From an uncultured Gammaproteobacteria bacterium (GTDB taxonomy: Bacteria > Pseudomonadota > Gammaproteobacteria > Magnimaribacterales > Magnimaribacteraceae), in assembly GCA_913042085.1 (NCBI GenBank), contig CAJWKH010000002.1, positions 1-57,590 of the forward strand: DNA of 57,590 bases, in the 5' to 3' direction. The notes below the pieces were generated by a model. It was not told the DNA's origin. It saw only the letters and a list, made by a program, of their open reading frames with translations, and made no database searches. Position numbers and translations under genes: made by a program. Positions 42,514 through 51,482 of the stretch are shown here, in pieces (the stretch's first letter is position 1; every line of letters begins with the position of its first letter).

Positions 42514-43526
42514 ATATAACCTCAGCGATTTCGAAGATAACTTCAGGATCAAACCTTAAAGAAAGTGAAATGTCTGAGGTAATGTTGGATTTACTAGAAG
42601 GGAGGGCTACAGATGCACAGATAGGCGCATTTTTGATAGCTTTAGATATGAAAGGTGAAACCGTAGAAGAGGTTTTAGGTGCTGCTAAGATCATGAGGAA
42701 ACTTTCAGCTAAGGTTGAAGTCAATAAAGATAAATTAGTAGATACTTGTGGAACAGGTGGTTCAGGTATAGGAATATTCAATGTCTCAACAACTGCTGCA
42801 TTTGTTGCTTGTGCATGTGGAGCTCGAGTTGCAAAACATGGAAATAGATCTGCAACAAGAAAAAGTGGAAGTGCAGATTTATTAGAGGCAGCAGGAGTCT
42901 CTCTGGAACTAAATCCTTCCCAAGTATCTGACTGTATTGAGAACGTTGGTCTAGGCTTTATGTTTGCGCCAGGCCATCATAGCGCCATGAAACATGTAAT
43001 AGGACCAAGAAAAGAAATAGCACATAAGAGTATTTTTAATATATTAGGACCTTTAACGAATCCAGCGTCTACTCCCAATCAGGTTATGGGAGTTTATCAT
43101 GAGAAATGGATGAAGCCAGTTGCGGAAGTTCATCAATCCCTTGGAAGTAAGAACGTTATGGTGGTTCATTCTGAAGATAATTTAGATGAAATTAGTATTG
43201 CTTCCAAAACTAAAGTTGTTGAATTAAGGGAAGGTGAAATATCTGAATACGTTATCTCGCCAGAAGAATTTGGTCTTGAACTTCAGCCCTTAGACGAACT
43301 GAAAGTAAATTCCCCAGAAGAAAGCTTATCTATGGCTAAGAAAGCTTTAAATGGAGATCATTCAGCAGCTAGCTCCATGGTAGCCTTGAATGCAGGGGCA
43401 GCTTTGTATGTCTCTGGAGTAGAGAAATCATTAGCTGAAGGCGTCGAAAAAGCCATGGAAGGAATAAAAAAGAAAAAAGGTCTAGATAAACTTCAAGAAC
43501 TATCAGAATATTCACAATCCTTTTAA
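42510..43526 (+). CDS. trpD: Anthranilate phosphoribosyltransferase
   Basis: [26 protein letters not shown]...[20 protein letters not shown]. Confidence 0.96.
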   Translation: MNITSAISKITSGSNLKESEMSEVMLDLLEGRATDAQIGAFLIALDMKGETVEEVLGAAKIMRKLSAKVEVNKDKLVDTCGTGGSGIGIFNVSTTAAFVACACGARVAKHGNRSATRKSGSADLLEAAGVSLELNPSQVSDCIENVGLGFMFAPGHHSAMKHVIGPRKEIAHKSIFNILGPLTNPASTPNQVMGVYHEKWMKPVAEVHQSLGSKNVMVVHSEDNLDEISIASKTKVVELREGEISEYVISPEEFGLELQPLDELKVNSPEESLSMAKKALNGDHSAASSMVALNAGAALYVSGVEKSLAEGVEKAMEGIKKKKGLDKLQELSEYSQSF

Positions 43527-44317
43527 TGAATTCTTATTTAGACAAAATCATTGAACAAACTGCATCTGCTGTTGAAATAGATAAGCAGAAGATTCCTTTG
43601 CAAGAATTAAAATCTTATCTTTCAGATTTAAATGAAACAAAAGGATTCTTTAAATCTATAAAGGCTAGACATGATGACGGGCTTATTTCAGTTATTGCCG
43701 AAATTAAAAGAGCTTCTCCCAGCCAAGGGTTAATAAGAGAAAATTTTAATCCCAAAGATATTGCTCAAAGCTACCAAGCTTCTCAAGCTACTTGCTTAAG
43801 TGTCTTAACAGATGATCTTTATTTCAAAGGATCTTTAGAAGACTTAGCTGCTGTTAGGGAAGTTGTTGACCTTCCTTTATTGAGGAAAGATTTCATTGTT
43901 GATGAATACCAGATCTACCAAAGTAGATTTTATGGAGCTGATTGTATTTTACTAATCGCTTCTGTTTTGTCCGATATTCAATTAAAGGAGTTTAAAGAGA
44001 TTGCTCAAGAATTAAATCTTGATGTATTAATTGAGGTGCATGACAAGCCTGAGATGGATAGAGCGAAAGATTTAGGATTTTCATTAATTGGAATTAACAA
44101 CAGAGATCTTAAAACTTTTAAAGTAAACCTAGAGACCACTATTAATCTGTCTGAAGATCTAAAAGATAAAATAATAGTTTCTGAGAGTGGAATAAAAACG
44201 AAAGAAGATGTTAATAAAATATTATCTTCTGGAACAAAAACTTTCTTAGTGGGTGAGTCTTTCATGAGAGCTTCTAACCCTGGTGAAGAATTAAAGAAAC
44301 TTTTCTTTTCCTGTTAA
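43526..44317 (+). CDS. trpC: Indole-3-glycerol phosphate synthase
   Basis: VIAEIKRASPSQGLIRENFNP...LLRKDFIVDEYQIYQSRFYGADCILLI...GINNRDLKTF. Confidence 0.96.
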   Translation: MNSYLDKIIEQTASAVEIDKQKIPLQELKSYLSDLNETKGFFKSIKARHDDGLISVIAEIKRASPSQGLIRENFNPKDIAQSYQASQATCLSVLTDDLYFKGSLEDLAAVREVVDLPLLRKDFIVDEYQIYQSRFYGADCILLIASVLSDIQLKEFKEIAQELNLDVLIEVHDKPEMDRAKDLGFSLIGINNRDLKTFKVNLETTINLSEDLKDKIIVSESGIKTKEDVNKILSSGTKTFLVGESFMRASNPGEELKKLFFSC

Positions 44318-44327
44318 TATAAAAGTT

Positions 44328-44453
44328 ATGGAAGAAGGGGAAGTTTTATTTACAATTTTTATTGGAGTATTGTTCTCTCTTCTCTTTCTCTTCGTTCTTA
44401 CACAAAGGATTAGAGAGTATAAGAATGATAAATACAAAGATGTGGAGAAATAG
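44328..44453 (+). CDS. Small single-TM protein, 41 aa, unknown function
   Basis: ATG...TAG translating to MEEGEVLFTIFIGVLFSLLFLFVLTQRIREYKNDKYKDVEK; stop 2 nt before the next ATG (YbjQ-like gene), suggesting co-translation. Not in ORF track (too short). Confidence 0.6.
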   Translation: MEEGEVLFTIFIGVLFSLLFLFVLTQRIREYKNDKYKDVEK

Positions 44454-44455
44454 TT

Positions 44456-44776
44456 ATGCTGATCACAAGTACATTTGATATAGCTGATAAGACAATAGTA
44501 AAAACCCTTGGCCTGGTGAAGGGCAATACTATCAGGGCAAGGCATATTGGAAGAGACATAATGGCTGGTTTAAGAGGAATTGTTGGGGGCGAGCTACATG
44601 AATACACAAAGTTACTTGCTGAAAGCAGAGAACAAGCTCTTGATAGAATGATTGAAGATGCTGAGAAGTTAGGAGCAGATGCAGTTGTTGGGGTGTCTTT
44701 TTCTACTTCAGTAATGTCTCAAGGTGCTGCAGAATTAATGGCCTTCGGAACAGCAGTTCTTATTGAAGACTATTAA
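44456..44776 (+). CDS. YbjQ/UPF0145 family protein
   Basis: TLGLVKGNTIRARHIGRDIMAGLRGIVGGELHEYTKLLAESREQALDRMIEDAEKLGADAVVGVSFSTS. Confidence 0.9.
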   Translation: MLITSTFDIADKTIVKTLGLVKGNTIRARHIGRDIMAGLRGIVGGELHEYTKLLAESREQALDRMIEDAEKLGADAVVGVSFSTSVMSQGAAELMAFGTAVLIEDY

Positions 44777-44818
44777 TTTAAGTTGGAGAATAGGCAGTCT
44801 AATGAATGCCTGACGAGT

Positions 44819-45064
44819 CTAAGTTCTTTCTTTTGCTTGGTTAACTCTTAAATCTCTGCCGCCAAAGTCATTTCCATTTAAAGCTTCTATGGCAGCGTTA
44901 GCAGAATCTGCTGTTGCCATTTCAACAAAACCAAATCCTTTAGATCTACCAGATTCTCTATCTGTAATAATTCTCGCAGAATTTACTTCTCCGTATTGAG
45001 CAAATAAAGCTTCTAATTCATCTTCAGAAACACCCCAGGCAATATTGCCGACGTATATATTCAT
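44819..45064 (-). CDS. RRM-domain RNA-binding protein (copy 2)
   Basis: MNIYVGNIAWGVSEDELEALFAQYGEVNSARIITDRESGRSKGFGFVEM: RNP2 IYVGNI, RNP1 KGFGFVEM. Confidence 0.94.
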   Translation of the reverse strand: MNIYVGNIAWGVSEDELEALFAQYGEVNSARIITDRESGRSKGFGFVEMATADSANAAIEALNGNDFGGRDLRVNQAKERT

Positions 45065-45086
45065 ATTAATTATAAAGTTTGACTGA

Positions 45087-45332
45087 TTAGTCTCTAGGCT
45101 TAGCTTCGTTGACTCTTAAGTCCCTGCCGCCAAAGTCAGTTCCATCTAAAGCTTCTATTGCAGCTTTTCCGGCTTCTTCTGATTCCATTTCAACAAATCC
45201 AAAACCCTTGGATCTACCTGAATGGCCTTCTGTGATTATTCTTACTGCACTTACGTTTCCGTACTGAGCAAAATGAGATTCTAGATCTTCCTCAGATGTA
45301 CTCCAAGCAATATTTCCTACGTATAAATTCAT
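45087..45332 (-). CDS. RRM-domain RNA-binding protein (copy 1)
   Basis: MNLYVGNIAWSTSEEDLESHFAQYGNVSAVRIITEGHSGRSKGFGFVEM; tandem paralog of 44819..45064. Confidence 0.94.
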   Translation of the reverse strand: MNLYVGNIAWSTSEEDLESHFAQYGNVSAVRIITEGHSGRSKGFGFVEMESEEAGKAAIEALDGTDFGGRDLRVNEAKPRD

Positions 45333-45360
45333 TCAATTATTCCTTATTCTATTTTCTTAT

Positions 45361-45379
45361 GTAACTAACTAGTAGTTAC
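45361..45379. repeat. Inverted repeat GTAACTA-ACTAG-TAGTTAC in the RRM operon leader
   Basis: Perfect 7-bp stem with 5-nt loop immediately downstream of the predicted transcription start region. Confidence 0.7.
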
Positions 45380-45386
45380 GCGCGCC

Positions 45387-45414
45387 ACTATACTTATGTT
45401 GTCTCAATTATCAA
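45387..45414 (-). promoter_or_regulatory. Candidate sigma-70 promoter for the RRM operon
   Basis: Minus strand TTGATA (45414..45409)-N16-TATAGT (45392..45387) followed by GGCGCGCG discriminator. Confidence 0.6.
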
Positions 45415-45442
45415 CCCATAATTCATAAAACTTTCTTTACAA

Positions 45443-46072
45443 TTAAATATGATAGCTAGAGTTTGTCATTAGCTTAGCAACCTTAGACATTAAGTCTTTA
45501 ATCTCATCAGGCAATATTTCTGCCCCAGCTTCTAAAGCATCATGACTATGCTGCTCTTCATCAATTCTCATCTTTTCAATTACAGCTTTTGTTTTGAGAT
45601 CTTTTTTTGATAACTTATCTAAATGGCCATCTAGGTGCTTTACAACTTGCTCTTCAGTCTCGTGAACGAAACCAAGACTCCAATTATCTCCAATTAGTCC
45701 TGCTATTGCTCCTATACTAAATGACATGCCATACCAAATTGGATTTAAGATGCTTGGTTGATTATTAAGCTCTTCTAATCTCTTATTGCACCAAGATAAA
45801 TGATCGAGTTCTTCAGAAGCAGCCTGTTCCATTTTAGTTCTGGTATCACCAAGTTTAGCTGTAAGCGCTTGACCTCTGTAAAGGGCTTGAGCACATACCT
45901 CGCCAGAATGATTAACCCGCATAAGCCCAGCAGAATGATTTTTTTCAAACTCATTTAAAGAGTCTTGTTTAATTTTATAAGCCGGGTAAGGCCTGGATTC
46001 AGTTTGATAATTCTGGGTTGAGTATTTCAATCCCTTATCAACTTCATTTATCACTAAATCTATTAAGTTCAA
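45443..46072 (-). CDS. coq7: 2-polyprenyl-3-methyl-6-methoxy-1,4-benzoquinone monooxygenase (Coq7 type)
   Basis: MRVNHSGEVCAQALYRGQALTAK...ASEELDHLSWCNKRLEEL...DEEQHSHDALEAGA: di-iron E/ExxH motifs. Confidence 0.94.
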   Translation of the reverse strand: MNLIDLVINEVDKGLKYSTQNYQTESRPYPAYKIKQDSLNEFEKNHSAGLMRVNHSGEVCAQALYRGQALTAKLGDTRTKMEQAASEELDHLSWCNKRLEELNNQPSILNPIWYGMSFSIGAIAGLIGDNWSLGFVHETEEQVVKHLDGHLDKLSKKDLKTKAVIEKMRIDEEQHSHDALEAGAEILPDEIKDLMSKVAKLMTNSSYHI

Positions 46073-47352
46073 TTTCTCTCTCTTTCAATGGCTCTGTAAC
46101 CAATATCATTTCTGTAAAAACAGTCTTTCCATACAATGCTTGAGATCGCATCATAAGCCTTTTTTTGTGCCAACGAAACAGAATCACCTAAAGCCGTTAC
46201 ACAAAGAACCCGACCTCCACTAGATTTAATGCTCCCTTCTTCATAAGTAGTTCCTGCATGAAATACTTTAAGATCTTCAGACTCTTCAGTTATTCCCTTA
46301 ATAACATTTCCTTTCTCATAGGCGAAAGGGTACCCTCCAGAAGCCATAACTACCCCTAAAGACTTCCTTTCATCCCAATCTAACTTCTCATCTGATAATT
46401 CTTTCTTACAAGCCTTAAAGCATAATTGAGCTAAGTCAGTTTTTAGACGCATCATGATGGGTTGAGTTTCAGGATCTCCAAACCGACAATTAAATTCTAG
46501 GACTTTGATTTGATCATTAGCATCAACCATAATTCCTGCGTAAAGAAATCCGCAATAATTAGTGCCTTCGGATTTAAGGCCTTCAATAGTTGGGTGTATT
46601 ACTTCTTGTAGAATTTTTTCATGTATAGGTCTCGTGACTACTGGAGCAGGAGAATAAGCTCCCATGCCTCCAGTATTAGGCCCTAGATCTCCTTCATCTC
46701 TAGCTTTATGGTCTTGCGAAGAAGCAAAAGGAATTACTGTATTACCATCTGTTAAGACTATAAAGCTGGCTTCTTCACCTTCTAGGTATTCTTCAACTAC
46801 AATTTTAGAACCAGCTTCACCAAAGGTTTTAGACTCTAATGATTGATTGACAGCTTCTATTGCTTGATCGACATTAAAAGCTACAGTTACACCCTTACCA
46901 GCAGCTAGCCCGTCAGCCTTTATTACTATTGGGCAGCTCTGTTCTTTAATATAACTAATGGCTTTTTTCGAATCAGTGAAAGTTTCATAACTAGCTGTAG
47001 GAATGTTGTGTCTTATCAGGAAGTCTTTCATGAATTCTTTAGAACCTTCTAACCTCGCTGCATCTTTTGAAGGTCCAAAACACAAAAGACCTTCTTCTTG
47101 AAATTTATCAGTTATTCCTTCCACTAAAGGGTCTTCAGGCCCCACTATGGTTAGATCAACACCTTCTCTTTTTACAAAAGCAGATAACTTCTCTATATCA
47201 TTTGCTTCTATATCTATATTTTGAATCAATTCTTCAATCTCAGTTCCTCCATTTCCAGGAGCAACAAAAACTTTAGTAACCATATTACTTTTAGATAATT
47301 TCCAGGCTAGAGCGTGTTCTCTTCCCCCACCTCCTATAACAAGAACCTTCAT
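46069..47352 (-). CDS. purD: Phosphoribosylamine-glycine ligase
   Basis: MKVLVIGGGGREHALAWKLS...VIKADGLAAGKGVTVA...QDHKARDEGDLGPNTGGMGAYSPAPVV. Confidence 0.97.
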   Translation of the reverse strand: MKVLVIGGGGREHALAWKLSKSNMVTKVFVAPGNGGTEIEELIQNIDIEANDIEKLSAFVKREGVDLTIVGPEDPLVEGITDKFQEEGLLCFGPSKDAARLEGSKEFMKDFLIRHNIPTASYETFTDSKKAISYIKEQSCPIVIKADGLAAGKGVTVAFNVDQAIEAVNQSLESKTFGEAGSKIVVEEYLEGEEASFIVLTDGNTVIPFASSQDHKARDEGDLGPNTGGMGAYSPAPVVTRPIHEKILQEVIHPTIEGLKSEGTNYCGFLYAGIMVDANDQIKVLEFNCRFGDPETQPIMMRLKTDLAQLCFKACKKELSDEKLDWDERKSLGVVMASGGYPFAYEKGNVIKGITEESEDLKVFHAGTTYEEGSIKSSGGRVLCVTALGDSVSLAQKKAYDAISSIVWKDCFYRNDIGYRAIERERN

Positions 47353-47360
47353 AGTTTGAT

Positions 47361-48929
47361 TTAATGCCTAAAGTGCCTAATGCCGGTAAAGATCATAGCC
47401 ATATCTGTTTCATCTGCTGCTTGAATAACTTCATCATCTTTCACTGAACCTCCAGGCTGGATTACAGAAGTTATCCCGATTTCTGCCGCAGCATCAATAC
47501 CATCCCTAAAAGGGAAAAATGCATCTGAAGCCATGGTGCATCCTTCAGTTTTAAATCCTCTTTCTTTAGCCTTAGAGGCAGCTATCTTGGCACTATCAAT
47601 TCTGCTCATTTGCCCAGCACCAATACCTATTGTTTGATTCTCTTTTGTATACACAATTGCGTTTGATTTAACAAATTTACAAACTTTCCAGGCAAATAAA
47701 CAGTTTTGGATTTCTATCTCCGAAGGTACTCTTTTTGAAACAATCTTAAGATCATCTTTGGTAACAATTCCATTATCTGTTTCTTGAACCAACATTCCGT
47801 CAGTAACACTGAGGAATTTATATCCTTTTTCTTGGGTGCTCAGTTCTTCAGAATTTAAAACCCTTACATTCTCTTTAACCTTGGTTATATTAAGAGCTTC
47901 ATCTGTTACTCCAGGAGAAATTATTACTTCTACAAATTGATTATTAATAATTCTTTCGGCAAGTTCTTTATCTAGTTCTCTGTTGAGAGCAATAATGCCA
48001 CCAAAGGCAGACGTAGGATCAGATGCAAAGGCTTTTTCATAAGCTACGAGAATATCTTTATCTGTTGCTATGCCACAAGGGTTTGCGTGTTTTACAATTA
48101 CACAAGCTGGTTCTTTAAAAGCTTTAACGCATTCGAGTGCTGCGTCGGTATCAGCTATATTATTATAAGAAAGCTGTTTGCCTTGAAGTTGAGCTGCATT
48201 TCCTATTCCATTACCTTTCTTGGTGTCGTCAATATAGAAAGCGGCTTTTTGATGCGGATTTTCTCCATATCTCATTACTTCTTTTTTAATAAATTTAGCA
48301 AAGATACGATCAGGAAATTCATTCTCAGTAAGAGACGATAAATAGCCAGAAATGACTGTATCGTAATTAGCTGTGTGACTGAACGCTTTGGCGGCTAGTA
48401 AGCTTCTATTCTCTTGAGAAATAGAACCTTTGTTTAACTTCATCTCTTCAAGTATTAGAGGGTAGTCGTTCGGATCTACCACAACTCCAACATGTTTATT
48501 ATTCTTTGCAGCTGATCTGAGCATGCTAGGGCCACCAATATCAATATTCTCAATAGCAATTTCTAGGGTAGTTTCAGGTTTCGAAATGGTTTCTGCGAAT
48601 GGATATAGATTAACGATGACAAGATCTATTTCCTTTATATTGTTTTCTTTCATAACCTCCTGGTCTAAATCTCTTCTTGCTAAGATACCTCCATGGACTT
48701 TAGGGTGGAGGGTCTTAACCCTTCCGTCCATCATTTCAGGGAAGCCCGTAAAATCACTTATATCTATTGCTTTTACATCTGCATCAAGAAGAGACTTTAG
48801 AGTTCCTCCTGTGGATATAATTTCTACCTGATATTCGTTAGAAAGAACTGAGCATAATTCCACAACGCCTTCCTTGTTGGAAACGCTGACTAGTGCTCGT
48901 TTAATTTTAGGGTTGGCAGTTTGACCCAT
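47361..48929 (-). CDS. purH: Bifunctional AICAR formyltransferase/IMP cyclohydrolase
   Basis: [19 protein letters not shown]...[24 protein letters not shown]...KHANPCGIA...[13 protein letters not shown]. Confidence 0.97.
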   Translation of the reverse strand: MGQTANPKIKRALVSVSNKEGVVELCSVLSNEYQVEIISTGGTLKSLLDADVKAIDISDFTGFPEMMDGRVKTLHPKVHGGILARRDLDQEVMKENNIKEIDLVIVNLYPFAETISKPETTLEIAIENIDIGGPSMLRSAAKNNKHVGVVVDPNDYPLILEEMKLNKGSISQENRSLLAAKAFSHTANYDTVISGYLSSLTENEFPDRIFAKFIKKEVMRYGENPHQKAAFYIDDTKKGNGIGNAAQLQGKQLSYNNIADTDAALECVKAFKEPACVIVKHANPCGIATDKDILVAYEKAFASDPTSAFGGIIALNRELDKELAERIINNQFVEVIISPGVTDEALNITKVKENVRVLNSEELSTQEKGYKFLSVTDGMLVQETDNGIVTKDDLKIVSKRVPSEIEIQNCLFAWKVCKFVKSNAIVYTKENQTIGIGAGQMSRIDSAKIAASKAKERGFKTEGCTMASDAFFPFRDGIDAAAEIGITSVIQPGGSVKDDEVIQAADETDMAMIFTGIRHFRH

Positions 48930-48936
48930 TTATTTC

Positions 48937-49200
48937 CTAAAGTAATTTATGTGCTTTAAGTTTTGTTCGGAGGGTACCTCTATTGATTCCAAGCATTTCA
49001 CTAGCTCTTGTTTGGTTGTCATCGCATTGTTGCATAACAATTTCTAACAAAGATGATTCAACTTCCTTAAGGACCATGTTGTAAACATCATTGGGAGATT
49101 CTCCGTCTAACTGCTGAAAGTACTTGCGCATACTTTTAGAAACTTGATAACTTAGCTTTTCACCTTCGCCATTAAATTTCTTTTTTTTGTTTGCAGTCAT
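48937..49200 (-). CDS. fis: Fis family nucleoid-associated regulator
   Basis: VLKEVESSLLEIVMQQCDDNQTRASEMLGINRGTLRTKLKAHKLL; adjacent to purH. Confidence 0.9.
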   Translation of the reverse strand: MTANKKKKFNGEGEKLSYQVSKSMRKYFQQLDGESPNDVYNMVLKEVESSLLEIVMQQCDDNQTRASEMLGINRGTLRTKLKAHKLL

Positions 49201-49374
49201 GTGATAAAAAGTTGGACAATATTATTTTTTTAAATAGGAGTGTTGATAATACCCAACATAATTTTTCTTTCAAGGAGTTTAATACTTAAAATTATTAATT
49301 ATTTTATTGAACAATCATATCCATTCATAAGCTGACCCAATTTAATTTAATGTTTTAATATATACCTGTTAAAT

Positions 49375-50100
49375 ATGAAAATGAACTTAACAAGAAGTTT
49401 TACAGATCAGGAATTTTCTTTAAACAAGAAGTTAGATTTAGAAAAGCAATCTTCTCATCATCTTCTAAAAGTCCTTAGAAAAAAAGAAGGTGATGAATTA
49501 GTGCTGTTTGATGGAAAAGGCAATTCATGTTTGGGAGTTATTTCCAAGATCCATAGGTCAAAGATCGAATTAGATGTAATTGATATGTTTAAAAAATCTC
49601 TCAGGTCTGGCGTAGAGATAAACTTAGGCCAATCCCTGATAAAGAATGATCCGTTCAACCTTATTATTCAGAAGGCAACAGAATTGGGAGTAACCTCTCT
49701 TCATCCTTTAATTACTGATCGATCTGTAGTAAAAATAAAAATGACAAAGAATAGAAGTTTAAGATGGAATTTAATTGCAAGAGGGGCTTGTGAGCAGTGC
49801 GGTGAGAATTGGTTACCCACTATTGAGGATCCCATAAAATTAGATAGATGGGCTTCAAATGTAAAATCAAAAATTAAGATAGTTCTTTACCCTAATGCAG
49901 ATAACAAAATTTCTGATTTTGAATATAAAGATTCGGTTTCTCTAGCCATAGGGCCTGAAGGAGATTTCAGTGATTATGAAGTTGATTCTTTAACTGAGAA
50001 AGGTTTTATTCCTGTTAGTATAGGTAAGAGAATTTTGCGGGCAGAAACAGCAGCTATTTCTGCTATAAGCTCAGTGAGATTTAGTGCAAAAGAATTTTAA
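49375..50100 (+). CDS. rsmE: 16S rRNA (uracil1498-N3)-methyltransferase
   Basis: HHLLKVLRKKEGDELVLFDGKGN...ARGACEQCGENWLPTIEDP...LAIGPEGDFSDYEVDSL...GKRILRAETAAISAIS. Confidence 0.94.
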   Translation: MKMNLTRSFTDQEFSLNKKLDLEKQSSHHLLKVLRKKEGDELVLFDGKGNSCLGVISKIHRSKIELDVIDMFKKSLRSGVEINLGQSLIKNDPFNLIIQKATELGVTSLHPLITDRSVVKIKMTKNRSLRWNLIARGACEQCGENWLPTIEDPIKLDRWASNVKSKIKIVLYPNADNKISDFEYKDSVSLAIGPEGDFSDYEVDSLTEKGFIPVSIGKRILRAETAAISAISSVRFSAKEF

Positions 50101-50121
50101 TTAGATTTATATTTTTATTTT

Positions 50122-51063
50122 ATGAAGTTAGGCATAGTAATGGATCCGATAGAGTCCATTAATTTCAAAAAGGATAGCACTTTAGCCATGATGCTAGAAG
50201 CCCAATCAAGAGAGTATCAGCTCTTTTACATCACACCAGATTCGTTGTATATAAATGAGAGAGGTGCATTTGCTATAGCAAAATTAATAAATGTTAAGAA
50301 TGATCCAACTGGATGGTTTGATTTTAAAGAAGAGATACAAATTAGATTATCTGAATTAGATGTAATATTTATGAGACAAGATCCTCCGTTTAATTCAAAT
50401 TTCATATACAACACATACGTATTAGAGTCTGCCGAAAAAGAAGGTGTGTTGGTTGTAAATAAACCGGAAAGTCTTAGGGATTGCAATGAAAAAGTTTTCG
50501 CTACTGAGTTTCCTGAATGCTGTACTCCATTTCTAGTAACAAGCAATTCAGATTTATTAAAATCTTTTATAGAAGATCATAGAGATACTGTAATAAAACC
50601 TTTAGATGGGATGGGCGGTTCTTCGATATTTAGATTGAGAAATTCAGATCCTAATTTAAATGTGATCCTTGAAACAATAACTGAGTCTTTTACTACAAAA
50701 GTGATGATACAAACATTCATACCAGAAATAGTTGATGGTGATAAAAGAATTCTCTTAATTAATGGAAAACCAATGAATGCAGCCGTTGCCAGAGTTCCTG
50801 CAGAAGGTGAGCTTAGAGGAAATTTAGCAGCAGGAGCTTCAGCAGTTGCAAGATCACTAACTGAAAAAGACTTATGGATATGTGAACAAGTTGGACCCAG
50901 ACTAAAAGACTTAGGCCTAGTACTTGTGGGGTTAGACATCATTGGAGATTATTTAACAGAAATAAATGTCACTAGCCCCACTTGTTTTAGGGAATATGAA
51001 AGTCTATGCGATATTGATGTTGCGTTTAACTTTCTAGAGGCAGTAGAAGGTTTGCTTAAATGA
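50122..51063 (+). CDS. gshB: Glutathione synthetase
   Basis: MKLGIVMDPIESINFKKDSTLAMMLEA...VFMRQDPPFNSNFIYNTYVLE...VIKPLDGMGGSSIFRL...GLDIIGDYLTEINVTSPTC. Confidence 0.96.
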   Translation: MKLGIVMDPIESINFKKDSTLAMMLEAQSREYQLFYITPDSLYINERGAFAIAKLINVKNDPTGWFDFKEEIQIRLSELDVIFMRQDPPFNSNFIYNTYVLESAEKEGVLVVNKPESLRDCNEKVFATEFPECCTPFLVTSNSDLLKSFIEDHRDTVIKPLDGMGGSSIFRLRNSDPNLNVILETITESFTTKVMIQTFIPEIVDGDKRILLINGKPMNAAVARVPAEGELRGNLAAGASAVARSLTEKDLWICEQVGPRLKDLGLVLVGLDIIGDYLTEINVTSPTCFREYESLCDIDVAFNFLEAVEGLLK

Positions 51064-51482
51064 TCGAAGAGTCAGGTGTAGTTATGGCTTTTGATTATGG
51101 ATTAAGAAATATAGGAATAGCTATAGGTCAAAATATAACTAAGAGTGCTTCAACTTTCTATGCCATTAAAGCTAAAGAAGGAGAGCCTGACTGGACGAAA
51201 TTAGATTCCATAGTTGACGAATGGGAACCGACTTTATTTGTTGTTGGAGATCCTTTTAATATGGATGGGACAAAAAGTGAGTTTCAAAAAAGAATCTTTA
51301 AGTTTTCTACAGAATTAAAGAATCGATATGAGATTAGATTGCATATGATGGACGAAAGGCTAACAACTAAAGAAGCCAAAGAAAGGATTAAGGTTGAATC
51401 CAGTGGGCTGAAAGAATCAGCTAATAAACACAGCATTTCTGCTCAAATTATTTTAGAAGACTGGTTTAGGAGTATGAATTAA
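51060..51482 (+). CDS. ruvX: Putative Holliday junction resolvase / pre-16S rRNA nuclease YqgF
   Basis: VMAFDYGLRNIGIAIGQNIT...VVGDPFNMDGTKSEFQKR...MMDERLTTKEAKERI...KHSISAQIILEDWF. Confidence 0.92.
   Translation: MIEESGVVMAFDYGLRNIGIAIGQNITKSASTFYAIKAKEGEPDWTKLDSIVDEWEPTLFVVGDPFNMDGTKSEFQKRIFKFSTELKNRYEIRLHMMDERLTTKEAKERIKVESSGLKESANKHSISAQIILEDWFRSMN

Noticed and set aside
44794-44823. AGGCA...TGCCT hairpin and AGTCTAA direct repeat between YbjQ-like and RRM genes as a bidirectional terminator
   Set aside because: 5-bp stem with 10-nt loop and no flanking T-tract; too weak to call.
50577-50942. 121-aa antisense ORF in gshB (and similar ORFs at 1297-1599, 24956-25243, 42431-42781, 52363-52758)
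   Set aside because: Antisense shadows of strongly supported genes, without ribosome-binding or family signals.
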